From Ferrithrix thermotolerans DSM 19514 (GTDB lineage Bacteria; Actinomycetota; Acidimicrobiia; Acidimicrobiales; Acidimicrobiaceae): 47,396 nt of DNA. Positions 37,037 to 45,968 of this stretch are shown here, one piece after another (position 1 is the stretch's first letter; every line of letters starts with the position of its first letter). Position numbers and translations under genes: made by a program. The stretch spans positions 1-47,396 of the forward strand of contig NZ_FQUL01000001.1 in NCBI RefSeq assembly GCF_900128965.1, written 5' to 3'. The notes beneath the pieces are model-generated. The model was not told the origin of the DNA. It did no database searches and worked only from the letters and a program-made list of their open reading frames with translations.

Positions 37037-37306
37037 CTATAAAACGTTGAGGCCAGGTATGAACTTCAGCATCACCGACACCACTCCTAAGACGAGAGCT
37101 ACTACAAGGAACCGCCTTTCGGAAGAGCTGGGGTCGTAGGTGAGCCCGATAGAGGAAAACACGACAGAGGCACCTCCAAGAAATATTCCGAGAGGGACGC
37201 CATAGGTCGGTATCCATCCAAGAGTGAACGCCAAGAGAGCCAAGATCAGGCTTACCTTTGGAAGGCTGTCCGCCCTTAGACCTCTACCGGTAAATCGCTC
37301 TTGCAA
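37037..37306 (-). CDS. Small membrane protein (DUF4190-like)
   Basis: 89 residues with two or three membrane segments (SLILALLAFTLGWIPTYGV, GIFLGGASVVFSSIGLTY, FLVVALVLGVVSVMLKFI). The spacing resembles small DUF4190-type proteins, but the start is unsure: TTG 37306 has a GAGGA only 2 bases upstream. Intergenic with the ligase gene 51 bases away. Function unknown. Confidence 0.5.
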   Translation of the reverse strand: MQERFTGRGLRADSLPKVSLILALLAFTLGWIPTYGVPLGIFLGGASVVFSSIGLTYDPSSSERRFLVVALVLGVVSVMLKFIPGLNVL

Positions 37307-37497
37307 TTCCTCGAACCTGCCAATACGACTACTACAACAAATTCAGCTTAGTCGTCAACTATCCGCACGCAAATCGGCCTCGCCTGCACATCAGCAGCTT
37401 CTATCTATGAACCACCTCTACAAGATGCTTTGAAGTAGCCCTTTGGCCTTGGTAAGCTAAGCGGGTCTACCGATCTTTAGTCGATTAGGAGCATCAC

Positions 37498-38529
37498 GTG
37501 GCCCAGATTAGCATGCAGCTCAACTACGCAGGAAACAAGTCAGACGTAATAAAAGATGTCCTTGAGTACGAAGCTAGAGGATTAGACGTTGTCTGGATCC
37601 CCGAAGCCTACTCCTTTGACGCTCCGAGCGCTATGGGGTTTCTTGCTGCCGTAACAAAGACAATAAAGATAGGCTCAGGAATACTTCCGATCTATAGCAG
37701 AACTCCTGCCCTAATCGCTATGACAGCGGCAGCTGTAGACGAGCTATCTGGGGGAAGAATGATCTTAGGACTGGGGTCATCGGGTCCACAGGTGATTGAA
37801 GGTTGGCACGGGGTGCCATACGATAAGCCTTTAGCAAGAACGAGGGAGGTCGTGGAGATCTGCAGGTCTGTCTGGCGTCGAGAACCACTTGTGCACCATG
37901 GGCTGTATGAGATACCACTACCTCCCGAGAAGGGAACGGGACTGGGTAAGCCGTTGAAGCTAATCAACCATCCTCTGCGCAGCACCATACCTATCTACAT
38001 AGCAGCGATAGGGCCTAAGAACGTCGAGATGGCTGCAGAGATAGCAGAGGGATGGCTACCGATATTCTTCGTCCCAGAGTACAAAGATAGGGTATGGAAA
38101 CAGGCCATAGACAAAGGTCTAAGCCGCAGAAGCGACGAACTAGGGGCATTTGACATCGTCGCCGGCGGTCTTTTAGCCATCGGGGACGACGTTGAACACC
38201 TGCTAGACCTGGCGAGACCCCAGGTTGCACTGTATGTAGGAGGTATGGGCGCAAAAGGCAAGAACTTCTATAACGACCTCGCCAAGAGGTACGGGTTTGA
38301 AAGAGAGGCGGAAGAGATTCAAGAACTATACCTAGCTGGAAAGAAGGACGAAGCCGCCAAGGCGGTACCTTCCGAGCTACTTAGGCTGTCGAACTTTGTT
38401 GGTCCAAGGGGCTACATCGAAGAGCGCGTCGCTGCGTTTAAAGAGGCTGGAGTAGGCACCTTCTCAGTGACGCCGGTCGGAAAAGACAAGTACGAGTCTT
38501 TCTCAATCTTTCGAGAACTCACACTCTAG
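37498..38529 (+). CDS. Luciferase-like, probably F420-dependent oxidoreductase (LLM class)
   Basis: 343 residues from GTG 37498. Start AQISMQLNYAGN, then GLDVVWIPEAYSFDAPSAMG, IKIGSGILPIYSRTPALIAM, LSGGRMILGLGSSGPQVIEG, YDKPLARTREVVEICRSVWR, and PIYIAAIGPKNVEMAAEIAE GWLP match the F420-dependent TIM-barrel family of actinobacteria. The absence of FMN-monooxygenase features and presence in an actinobacterium favour F420. Substrate unknown. Confidence 0.85.
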   Translation: MAQISMQLNYAGNKSDVIKDVLEYEARGLDVVWIPEAYSFDAPSAMGFLAAVTKTIKIGSGILPIYSRTPALIAMTAAAVDELSGGRMILGLGSSGPQVIEGWHGVPYDKPLARTREVVEICRSVWRREPLVHHGLYEIPLPPEKGTGLGKPLKLINHPLRSTIPIYIAAIGPKNVEMAAEIAEGWLPIFFVPEYKDRVWKQAIDKGLSRRSDELGAFDIVAGGLLAIGDDVEHLLDLARPQVALYVGGMGAKGKNFYNDLAKRYGFEREAEEIQELYLAGKKDEAAKAVPSELLRLSNFVGPRGYIEERVAAFKEAGVGTFSVTPVGKDKYESFSIFRELTL

Positions 38530-38636
38530 TTTCAGCAACTCTACTACTTACAACAAAGTCCACAGCCGACAGAGCGTCTCGTAGAGCGTACCTGTTTCTC
38601 ACCAAAGCAGTGGCTGTAAAGTGTTAGTAGAACACT

Positions 38637-39836
38637 ATGTCGATCTCTTACTCTTTGTACCTCCTCGTTGCCCCCTTAGCTCTCCTCCTCTTATACCGGG
38701 TCAAAGAGCCGCTCGCTATAGACGAGGGAGTCAGTGCGCCAGTGCGTTTGGTGGATGAGAAAGCCTATGAGAGCAACTCTAAACCCTCTAGTCCTTATCT
38801 AAGTATCGAGGTTGTAGTACCGGCCAGAGACGAGGAGGAGTCAATAGGTGTCCTCCTCCACTCTTTGTCTCAGCAAAAAACCACCAACTGCTCAATACGA
38901 GTCACCGTCATCGATGACCACTCGTCAGACTCTACGGCACAAGTGGCAAGAAGTTACGGCGCGGAGGTATTCCAATCTGACCTTCTCTTGCCAGGAGATA
39001 ACCCAAAGGCGCGTGCATTAGCCAACTATCAGCCCTTCATCCAAGGCGACGTCGTCGTCTTTCTCGACGCTGATGTGACCTTACTAGATAGTCATCTAAT
39101 TGAGAATCTCGGGAAATACCTTGTGTTAGGCGGTAGCGATCTTGTATCGATTCAACCGTTTCATCGATGTGGCAGTATATGGGAGTCTCTTTCTTTGTTC
39201 CCGAACATGGTAGCGCTCATGGGCTCGGGTGCCTTTTCTCTGTGGAACAAACGACACAGCTCAAAGGTAGCTTTTGGACCATGTCTTGCGGCCATGAACC
39301 ATAAGTACCAAGAGGTAGGAGGCCACCAAGGCATATGTCACGAGATCCTCGACGATGCAGCCCTCGCACGATCTTTTACGAAGTCGGGCTATCGAGTCTC
39401 TCTGTACAGCGGTTCAAAAGGGGTCAGCTTTCGCATGTACCCCAAGGGCTTAAGACAACTCGTAGAAGGCTTTACAAAAAATCTCGGCGCTGGATCAGCG
39501 GGTGCATCGGCCGATGCGGTATCTCTAACTGCGCTTTGGATAACGGCGTTTCTAGGGTCTTTCCTGCACGTTATTTTCGATCTCTTTAATGGGGAACCCG
39601 GTAGTCTCTTACTCAGCACAGCAACTTTGGTGCTGTACATACTAGAGACTCGCTTCTTGGGCAAAAAGATTGGTCGATACTCCCCCATTTGGTACGTTCT
39701 TGCCCCGATCGCCCTTTCTTTCTTCGTGTATCTGTTCGCTGCCTCTTTAGTCAAGCTCTACGTCTTGAGATCGGTTACGTGGAAGGGTAGATCCATCGTC
39801 ATTGGGGGCAACAAAGGGGAACAACGCCGTGATTAG
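38637..39836 (+). CDS. Family 2 glycosyltransferase, CrtQ-like (glycosyl-carotenoid type)
   Basis: 399 residues: an N-terminal membrane helix, then IEVVVPARDEEESIGVLLHS, VTVIDDHSSDSTAQVARSYG, VVFLDADVTLLDS (DxD), VSIQPFHRCGSIWESLSLF, PNMVALMGSGAFSLWNKRHS, GGHQGICHEILDDAALARSF and KGVSFRMYPKGLRQLVEGFT then KNLGAGSAGAS, ending in 3-4 membrane helices. This order fits CrtQ, which glucosylates diaponeurosporenoate in staphyloxanthin synthesis. Immediately followed by a CrtO-like acyltransferase. No carotenoid synthesis genes in the window, so the lipid acceptor may differ. Confidence 0.78.
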   Translation: MSISYSLYLLVAPLALLLLYRVKEPLAIDEGVSAPVRLVDEKAYESNSKPSSPYLSIEVVVPARDEEESIGVLLHSLSQQKTTNCSIRVTVIDDHSSDSTAQVARSYGAEVFQSDLLLPGDNPKARALANYQPFIQGDVVVFLDADVTLLDSHLIENLGKYLVLGGSDLVSIQPFHRCGSIWESLSLFPNMVALMGSGAFSLWNKRHSSKVAFGPCLAAMNHKYQEVGGHQGICHEILDDAALARSFTKSGYRVSLYSGSKGVSFRMYPKGLRQLVEGFTKNLGAGSAGASADAVSLTALWITAFLGSFLHVIFDLFNGEPGSLLLSTATLVLYILETRFLGKKIGRYSPIWYVLAPIALSFFVYLFAASLVKLYVLRSVTWKGRSIVIGGNKGEQRRD

Positions 39837-40350
39837 CTGGCATAACGCAGTTGTGGCTATGGCACTAACTGTTCTTTACTGGGTTGTGATCTCCGCCTCA
39901 GTCGGTTACGTAGGTGCAAAACTGCCTCTTGTCAGCCTGGCAAGGAGATATGGTAGTTACCGAATCTTCTCCTTTGAAAGAGGAGGAACGTTTTACGAGA
40001 GATACCTGAAGGTGCGTCGATGGAAGAGGTATCTCCCCGAGGCCGGTGACATCTTTGAAGGTGGAGTATCTAAACGATCCCTGGCGTTAGGAGTAACGGA
40101 CGCAAAGTTGCGTTTTTATCTCGAGACGAAAAGAGCCGAGTTTGTTCATCGCTACTTAATCCTCCTTGAGTTAGTTCCGACCTTTGTCTGGTTCGGTTTC
40201 TTCCACGAGGTGGTCGTCGCCTACGCAGTATTGGCCAACGTCCCCTGCTTAGTCGCACAAAGATACAACAGGGCCAGGCTCGAGCGCATATACAAAGCTA
40301 TAGAGACCGAGGCCCTATCCTATGCAGAACGTAACATTGGTACAGGTTGA
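39829..40350 (+). CDS. CrtO-like glycosyl-4,4'-diaponeurosporenoate acyltransferase
   Basis: 173 residues from GTG 39829, chosen because AAAGGGG lies about 9 bases before it and it overlaps the upstream stop by 8 bases; an upstream TTG (39802) is possible. Several membrane segments. The signature RRWKRYLPEAGDIFEGGVSK, YLETKRAEFVHRYLILLELV, and ANVPCLVAQRYNRARLERIY is close to CrtO, which esterifies the sugar of glycosyl-diaponeurosporenoate with a fatty acid in staphyloxanthin synthesis. Translationally coupled to the CrtQ-like gene. Together they would add a sugar and an acyl chain to a membrane lipid. Confidence 0.8.
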   Translation: MISWHNAVVAMALTVLYWVVISASVGYVGAKLPLVSLARRYGSYRIFSFERGGTFYERYLKVRRWKRYLPEAGDIFEGGVSKRSLALGVTDAKLRFYLETKRAEFVHRYLILLELVPTFVWFGFFHEVVVAYAVLANVPCLVAQRYNRARLERIYKAIETEALSYAERNIGTG

Positions 40351-40379
40351 GTGGGAAGGGACAGACTTTTTTCTTCGAA

Positions 40380-40955
40380 CTAGCCTTCCAAAGAAGGTTC
40401 ACTTTCGTCGCTGTACACAGGCGTGTCCCTAAAGATCGAGGACCTGTAAAACTCCAACTCTGCGATACTTTCTCTAATGTCATCGAGAGCTCTGTGTCCC
40501 ATCTGCTTTGTCGGAGCATGTTTCATTATTCCTGGATACCATCGCTTAGCAAGCTCCTTGATGGAAGAGACATCTATGTTTCTATAGTGCAGGTACTCCT
40601 CCACCTTTGGCATGTACTCCTCAAGAAACCGTCGATCTGTTCCTATTGAGTTTCCGCAAAGCGGCGCCGATCTAGGCTCTTTTATGTGGCCTTTGATGAA
40701 GTCAAGAGTGGCTTCTTGTGCTTCTTGAAGATCCGTGTTTGAAAAAGCTATCTCAGATAGTAGTCCCGACCTTCTGTGCATGGCCGTTACGACCTCATCC
40801 ATCTCGGCTAACTGCTCGGCCGTGGCGGAGATGACTAGATCCGGACCTTCTGCTACCACGTTGAGTTCAAAGTCGGTTATTAGGGTGGCGATCTCCACAA
40901 TGACATGCCGTTTAGGGTCAAGCCCAGTCATTTCTAGGTCCATCCATATCATCAT
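40380..40955 (-). CDS. orn: Oligoribonuclease
   Basis: 191 residues of the DEDDh family: IWMDLEMTGLDP (D, E), VVTAMHRRSGL, NSIGTDRRFLEEYMP (D), and MGHRALDDIRESIAELEFYR (H, D). Degrades 2-5 nucleotide RNAs, including the c-di-GMP product pGpG, to mononucleotides. Normal length, with an acidic C-terminal tail. Converges with the CrtO-like gene 29 bases away. Confidence 0.93.
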   Translation of the reverse strand: MMIWMDLEMTGLDPKRHVIVEIATLITDFELNVVAEGPDLVISATAEQLAEMDEVVTAMHRRSGLLSEIAFSNTDLQEAQEATLDFIKGHIKEPRSAPLCGNSIGTDRRFLEEYMPKVEEYLHYRNIDVSSIKELAKRWYPGIMKHAPTKQMGHRALDDIRESIAELEFYRSSIFRDTPVYSDESEPSLEG

Positions 40956-41009
40956 GCTCCTATGCTAGATGGTTATAACTCCCTCATATATCACGGAGGT
41001 TAGAAGCAG

Positions 41010-41852
41010 GTGACCGAGTCGAGAACACCCTCTGAAAGTCCATACGTCGTCATTCCGACATACAACGAGGCGGAGAATCTCGAATCAGTTATCAGTAAGA
41101 TCCTCGAGTCACTACCCCAGGCAAATATCTTGGTCGTGGACGACTCATCACCTGACGGCACTGCAGATCTTGCGAGAAAACTCGCCACAAAGGGGTTCAA
41201 GGTAGAGGTTATGGAGCGTCCTTCAAAGTCGGGACTTGGCAGCGCTTATAGGGATGGTTTCCGCTACTCACTAAAGGCAGGAGCGACTTCGGTGGTTGAG
41301 ATAGACGCTGATCTCTCACACGATCCTAAATATCTGCCAAAGCTAATGGAGGCACTCGATCAAGGAGCAGATCTAGCTATTGGCTCTCGTTATGTCCCAG
41401 GGGGAGCGGCTCCTGGGCTTTCACCTTTTAGGTTGCTTGTCTCTCGTGGTGGCAACGTCTACGCCGCTTTTACACTGGGAATCCCTGTACGGGACTCGAC
41501 CGCTGGGTTTAGGGCCTATCGAAGAGAGGCGTTAGAGAAAATTGCCATCCCCGAGATCAAGGCGGACGGTTATGGGTTTCAGGTAGAGATGGCGTATGAG
41601 GTCCATCGCAACGGCGGCAAGATAGTAGAGATACCGATCGTTTTTCACGACCGTGTAGCTGGTGGATCAAAGATGTCGATTCGGATCGTCGTAGAGGCTA
41701 TGGTCCTCTGTACGATCTGGGGGGCAGCACGAAAGATCAAATACCTCAGGAACAAAGGGCGCCAGGACGCTCTTGCGGAGGCGTTGATGAAGATCTACGA
41801 TCTCTCCTCTAAGAGCGTGAGCAAAGCGCTTGAAGCGTCTGATAGAAGATGA
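41010..41852 (+). CDS. Polyprenol-phosphate mannosyltransferase (dolichol-P-mannose synthase family, Ppm1-like)
   Basis: 280 residues from GTG 41010. Family 2 glycosyltransferase motifs: YVVIPTYNEAENLESVISKI, ILVVDDSSPDGTADLARKLA, GLGSAYRDGFRYSLKAGATS, VVEIDADLSHDPKYLPKLME, and the end FQVEMAYEVHRNGGKIVEIP, ERP-like IVFHDRVAGGSKMS. Makes polyprenyl-phosphate mannose (or glucose), the donor for extracytoplasmic glycosylation such as protein O-mannosylation. No membrane domain fused. Overlaps dut by 4 bases. Confidence 0.88.
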   Translation: MTESRTPSESPYVVIPTYNEAENLESVISKILESLPQANILVVDDSSPDGTADLARKLATKGFKVEVMERPSKSGLGSAYRDGFRYSLKAGATSVVEIDADLSHDPKYLPKLMEALDQGADLAIGSRYVPGGAAPGLSPFRLLVSRGGNVYAAFTLGIPVRDSTAGFRAYRREALEKIAIPEIKADGYGFQVEMAYEVHRNGGKIVEIPIVFHDRVAGGSKMSIRIVVEAMVLCTIWGAARKIKYLRNKGRQDALAEALMKIYDLSSKSVSKALEASDRR

Positions 41853-42277
41853 AGGTCGAGATTCAGCTCGCCGAAGGCGTTCCTCTTCCCACTCGTGCAA
41901 TAGATGGAGACGCTGGCTTTGACTTACGATCAAATGTTTCGGTGGAGCTTGCGCCGTGTTCTAGAACGTTAATCTCAACGGGCATTAGGCTGTCTATGCC
42001 ACAGGGACTCTGTGCCCTAGTACTACCACGCAGCGGACTTGCTTTAAAACATGGAATCACATTGATGAACTCTCCGGGACTGATTGACTCTGGTTACAGA
42101 GGTGAGATCAAAGTCATCTTGTACAACTCTGATACGCAGAACCATTTTTTGATTAGCGAGGGCGACCGAGTGGCCCAGATTTTGTTTCTGTCTTATCCTG
42201 ATATCGAGTTCGTGACATCCGAATATCTCACGTCAAGCGAAAGAGGCACAGGTGGGTTTGGACACAGTGGATTATGA
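41849..42277 (+). CDS. dut: dUTP diphosphatase
   Basis: 142 residues of the trimeric dUTPase family. All five motifs: GDAGFDLRSN, LPRSGLALKHG, NSPGLIDSGYRGEIKVI, GDRVAQILFL and RGTGGFGHSG. It converts dUTP to dUMP, limiting uracil in DNA and feeding dTMP synthesis. Coupled (ATGA) to the mannosyltransferase gene, which is a chance pairing in function. Confidence 0.94.
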   Translation: MKVEIQLAEGVPLPTRAIDGDAGFDLRSNVSVELAPCSRTLISTGIRLSMPQGLCALVLPRSGLALKHGITLMNSPGLIDSGYRGEIKVILYNSDTQNHFLISEGDRVAQILFLSYPDIEFVTSEYLTSSERGTGGFGHSGL

Positions 42278-42289
42278 AACGATAATGCC

Positions 42290-42311
42290 CCAAGAGGCCT
42301 AGTGCTCTTGG
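42290..42311 (+). terminator. Short hairpin after dut
   Basis: CCAAGAG (42290-42296) pairs with CTCTTGG (42305-42311), loop 8, no T-run. Weak terminator candidate. Confidence 0.35.
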
Positions 42312-42333
42312 ATCAGTAGATGAGGCGATACAC

Positions 42334-43767
42334 ATGAAACAACTCTCAGGTCTCGACGCAGCAATATGGTATTTGGACTCCAAGGAACAACCTCTTCACA
42401 TCTCCGCGCTTATCAAGCTAGTTTCTTACCCAAGGGATGATCTAGACGCAAAGGGTGTAATCGATCGGTTACGGTACTTTGCAAAAAGCAGCGACGTACT
42501 ACACCTAAGTGTTGCACCTTCTCCAATACCTCTTTCTCTTCCGTACTGGGTGGTAGTGGAACAGCTTGATTTCTCTAGCCACATATACCTTCACGATCTA
42601 GTGGAAGAAAAGACCGCTTTGGCTGCCGACGAGCTTTCGGTTACGGTAAAACGGCTGCTGGGAGAGCTTCTGGCAGACCCGCTCCCAAAAGACAGACCAC
42701 CCTGGCAGATCCACGTGGTTGATCTAGGGTCGGAGATCTTGATCCTGACAAAGATCCATCACGCCCTGTCAGATGGCGCTGGGGGACTTCGCCTCCTTGG
42801 GTCTATAGTGGATCCTCCAGGTATCGAAGATGGTCTCGATGACTTCGTTTCTGAAGAAGAGCCGTCTGTAAAGTTTGCCCCAACCCAGAGACCTAGTCTG
42901 CTGTCAGCTCTCCTGGATCTACCCCAAGAAGCGGTCAGTCGGCTCGAGTCAGCCGCCACCTTCCAGGAGACCCTCTCACAGCTGATCTCAGCCGTAGCAG
43001 ACGGGCAACGGGGTGCCTTGCCAGAGGTCCTTAACTTTGGAGCTCCGAAGCTGCCGTTCTCGGGAGCTTTGAGAACTACCCGATCCGCTGAGTCCTTCGC
43101 AGTTGAGACATCAAAACTTCGCAAAGTCGCGCGCCGTACACGCTCTACCTTAAATGACGTGGTCCTAACCGTAGTAGCGTTAACCATCGAACGTTACCTC
43201 GATACCGTTTACAACTACACCCTGGAGTCTTCTCCGATAGTCCTCATGCCCATATCGACGCGAAAACTCGACCACAGCCCAAGTCACAACCAAGTTGCGG
43301 GACAGCTGATTGCTCTTCCATATGGGAAGAGGTCAGGGATTGAAACTCTGTCTGCTGTGAAAGAGCAGGCGTGGCGAGCTAAGCGTCTGCACTCTAAGTT
43401 TGGTCCGAAGATACTCGAGTCATTTGCCTCTTCGGTAGCCTCGCCCGCTATCTCTCCCCTAGTTCGCCTCATAGGTGAGTTAAAGATCTTTGATCGTCTA
43501 GATCCGGTCTTCAACATGATCGTATCGAATGTAACAGGTATGACAGACGAGCTGTACCTACGGGGCCATCTCGTCGACAGTGTCGTTCCCTTTGGCCCAC
43601 TGGCCGAGGGAGCTCCGCTCAACATTACCTTTTTGTCCTACATGGATATGACTAGCTTCGGCGTGACATCATGTCCTGACCTTGTTAGAGCTCCGGAGAA
43701 GATAGGGGAGATTTTTCAAGAGGTTCTGTTGAATTTTCTAGACGAAGTCAACTCTCAGAGCGACTAG
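42334..43767 (+). CDS. Wax ester synthase/diacylglycerol acyltransferase (WS/DGAT)
   Basis: 477 residues. N-terminal MKQLSGLDAAIWYLDSKEQP, the catalytic IHHALSDGAGGLRL (HHxxxDG), a variable linker, then RSTLNDVVLTVVALTIERYL, PIVLMPISTRKLDH, FNMIVSNVTGMTDELYLRGH and GPLAEGAPLNITFLSYMDMT. The family uses fatty acyl-CoA and an alcohol or diacylglycerol to make wax esters or triacylglycerol storage lipid. Common in actinobacteria. Could use acyl-CoA from the ligase at 35.2 kb. Confidence 0.9.
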   Translation: MKQLSGLDAAIWYLDSKEQPLHISALIKLVSYPRDDLDAKGVIDRLRYFAKSSDVLHLSVAPSPIPLSLPYWVVVEQLDFSSHIYLHDLVEEKTALAADELSVTVKRLLGELLADPLPKDRPPWQIHVVDLGSEILILTKIHHALSDGAGGLRLLGSIVDPPGIEDGLDDFVSEEEPSVKFAPTQRPSLLSALLDLPQEAVSRLESAATFQETLSQLISAVADGQRGALPEVLNFGAPKLPFSGALRTTRSAESFAVETSKLRKVARRTRSTLNDVVLTVVALTIERYLDTVYNYTLESSPIVLMPISTRKLDHSPSHNQVAGQLIALPYGKRSGIETLSAVKEQAWRAKRLHSKFGPKILESFASSVASPAISPLVRLIGELKIFDRLDPVFNMIVSNVTGMTDELYLRGHLVDSVVPFGPLAEGAPLNITFLSYMDMTSFGVTSCPDLVRAPEKIGEIFQEVLLNFLDEVNSQSD

Positions 43768-43781
43768 GTTAAAAATACTTC

Positions 43782-43854
43782 GCGGATGTGGCTCAGTTGG
43801 TAGAGCATCACCTTGCCAAGGTGAGGGTCGCGGGTTCGAGTCCCGTCATCCGCT
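43782..43854 (+). tRNA. tRNA-Gly (anticodon GCC)
   Basis: 73 bases folding into a full cloverleaf: acceptor GCGGATG/CATCCGC with discriminator T, D stem GCTC/GAGC, anticodon stem TCACC/GGTGA around TTGCCAA (anticodon GCC), and T arm GCGGG-TTCGAGT-CCCGT. No encoded CCA. Confidence 0.95.
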
Positions 43855-43918
43855 CTAGATATGGTCTACGCGGTAGGCCTATTAGTGCTTATACCTTATT
43901 TGACTTTAGCTTCTCAAG

Positions 43919-43950
43919 AACGTCCATTTAGCCAAGACGCTCTGGACGTT
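43919..43950 (+). terminator. Possible hairpin downstream of tRNA-Gly
   Basis: AACGTCCA (43919-43926) pairs with TGGACGTT (43943-43950), loop 16, no clear T-run. Confidence 0.35.
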
Positions 43951-44007
43951 GTAGCAAAGTTGAACGATCGTGCGATTAACTGACTAATACACGCAATAAA
44001 GTGGAAC

Positions 44008-44919
44008 GTGGGATTCGGAGATGGTTTCTTGGGGAAAAAACTTTTAAACTACGCACTCGGACTCAACATAGCCCTAGTTGTGGGCTTATTTTTCGCGGCA
44101 TACTTTGCACACTCCTTTGTCATTGCGGCATCGGCTGTTCATCAGCTGGTTGACACCGCAGGGATCGCCATCACAATAGTGGCGCTAAAGCTCTCAGTCC
44201 GGCCTCCTACCAAGAGGCACAGCTTTGGGCTGGTAAGGGCTGAGGTACTCGCCGCTCTAACGAACTCGGTTCTTCTCGGTATAATAACGCTAGCGGTTCT
44301 GGCGTCATCGGTGATAGCGATGTTCTCCGACCTTCATCCAAACGGTGAGATCGTCTCAGTGACAGGACTCGCTGGACTTGGAGTTAACTTGCTGTCACTG
44401 TACCTCCTCTCCCATAGACCAGACACCCCGATGAGTGTCAAGTCAACTGCCCTCCACTTGCTCGCCGACTCGATCTCTTGGATGGTGGCTGTTGTGACTG
44501 GCGTTGTGGTCTCGCTAACTCACCTCTCTATCTTTGACCCTATCGGCTCGGTCGTCGTCTCTCTCTATGTTTTAGTCTCTACCTGGAAACTCATAACTCG
44601 CACCCTAAACATCTTGCTGGAAGCATCCCCCGAGAACTCAATCTCAGAGGAGATGAGTGAGACACTGCTCGCTAACCCTTATGTCTCTTCCGTACATCAC
44701 CTACACACCTGGAATCTTTCATCTCTGGAGCGAGCAGTCTCAGCTCACGTGGTGCTTGAAAACATTAGCTCCCTACACCAGGCTGAACTCGTAGTGTTTG
44801 AGCTCAAAGAGCTTCTCAGGGATCAACACGACATTACCCATGCAACCCTAGAGGTCGAGTGCCATCCGTGTCCCTCAACTGAGCACGAAACTGAACTGGG
44901 GGCTTGGCACATCCACTAG
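44008..44919 (+). CDS. Cation diffusion facilitator (CDF) metal exporter
   Basis: 303 residues starting at GTG 44008. Membrane segments with the metal-site motifs HQLVDTAGIA (H-x3-D, TM2) and LHLLADSISWMV (H-x3-D, TM5), the fold being that of ZitB/CzcD proteins. A His-rich loop is modest (KRHSFGLVRAE) and the C-terminal cytosolic ferredoxin-like domain reads VHHLHTWNLSSLERAVSAHV. The tail ECHPCPSTEHE has two Cys and two His that may bind metal. Exports Zn/Cd/Co/Fe in exchange for protons; the metal is not deducible. Confidence 0.88.
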   Translation: MGFGDGFLGKKLLNYALGLNIALVVGLFFAAYFAHSFVIAASAVHQLVDTAGIAITIVALKLSVRPPTKRHSFGLVRAEVLAALTNSVLLGIITLAVLASSVIAMFSDLHPNGEIVSVTGLAGLGVNLLSLYLLSHRPDTPMSVKSTALHLLADSISWMVAVVTGVVVSLTHLSIFDPIGSVVVSLYVLVSTWKLITRTLNILLEASPENSISEEMSETLLANPYVSSVHHLHTWNLSSLERAVSAHVVLENISSLHQAELVVFELKELLRDQHDITHATLEVECHPCPSTEHETELGAWHIH

Positions 44920-45225
44920 GACCTCCACCCACGTCATAAGCTGTTCTCTTTTCACCGGAGCGAAGGTACCACGTCCCCTAGAGACGCGACACACCCAAGG
45001 CAGTCGACGAGTGGACGTGGACTCTTCCCAACAACTCATGTATTAAATCTGACATATCCTTCCAGCGCGGCCCGATCGGGGTCATGCCACCATGGAACTC
45101 AAGCGCCACACCGACGGACTCCAAACCACTCTCTCCATCCCCTAGATCTTCAATTCACGAACCACTTTTACAACAAGAGTTGAATGGTCATACTCGCATC
45201 ACAGCCGGATCTGTCTTCTAAGTCC
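44920..45225. other. Intergenic region with nothing supported
   Basis: About 300 bases with no coding signature or RNA gene seen on either strand. Confidence 0.4.
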
Positions 45226-45531
45226 TTACGGACTCACTTCCTCTTCATATGGGCAGTGGCGACATCCATTTGAGCAACAGGTGCCCCTTTCAAGGTGGGC
45301 AACCGCAGTAAATACATGAAAGGAGGACAAGGGATCGACGTAGGTCTTCTCGCCTCTTCTCATCGCAGTCTCGTGAGCTTCAAGTACTCTTTTTCGATCG
45401 GAGTCGGGCATTGTCAGCCTTCCGGGTTTTGGACAAAGGACCCGAGCCATCAACTCTGAGACGTCCCCACCGCCCCTGAGGCCCCAGAGGATCTCCTCGA
45501 GCCACAGGTAGCTCGACTCTTCTTCTTGCAC
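45226..45531 (-). CDS. DUF5522 protein with a Cys-rich C-terminal motif
   Basis: 101 residues. The ending YVDPLSSFHVFTAVAHLERG then TCCSNGCRHCPY carries the DUF5522 pattern of a CC.xGCRHCPY cluster (four Cys and a His), a likely metal or Fe-S site. The N-terminal half is variable. Function unknown; family is widespread. Confidence 0.7.
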   Translation of the reverse strand: MQEEESSYLWLEEILWGLRGGGDVSELMARVLCPKPGRLTMPDSDRKRVLEAHETAMRRGEKTYVDPLSSFHVFTAVAHLERGTCCSNGCRHCPYEEEVSP

Positions 45532-45725
45532 AGACAGAACTTTGCCCTCCGACTACTCGACTCGTCGAAAATCTAAGATTCACATTAGACGACCGCTTTG
45601 GATGGAATCATTAATTGTCAAATACCATCACCCAACGTCTTCATCTATAGGTGGTTCCATTTAGGATAGTCACCTAGCAGGATTGAGTCGTCCTGCGCAC
45701 GTTATTGACCAAGGATCGGAGAGTC

Positions 45726-45968
45726 TTGCAGGCCTACGTTCTTATCCAGACTGACCTCGGACGAGTCACAGACATATTACGAAAAGTGAAGGAGATAGCC
45801 ACTGTAACAAGAGCTGACTCTGTCACCGGTCCCTACGACATTATCGCCCTTTTGGAAGCCCCTTCAGTCGAGGAGATTGGTCGAGAGGTTGTCGAGTCTA
45901 TACAGGTCATCGATGGAGTAACCCGTACTCTCACTTGCCCCATAGGTAACCTAGATCAACTTCACTGA
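45726..45968 (+). CDS. Stand-alone Lrp/AsnC ligand-binding (RAM/ACT-like) domain protein
   Basis: 80 residues from TTG 45726, chosen because CGGAGAG is immediately upstream and family members start at this point (QAYVLIQT...). RAM fold pattern: LQAYVLIQTDLGRVTDILRK, VTGPYDIIALLEAP, IQVIDGVTRTLTCPIG. It lacks the DNA-binding HTH, so it may bind amino acids and modulate another Lrp protein or act alone. An earlier TTG (45705) would add seven residues. Confidence 0.78.
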   Translation: MQAYVLIQTDLGRVTDILRKVKEIATVTRADSVTGPYDIIALLEAPSVEEIGREVVESIQVIDGVTRTLTCPIGNLDQLH

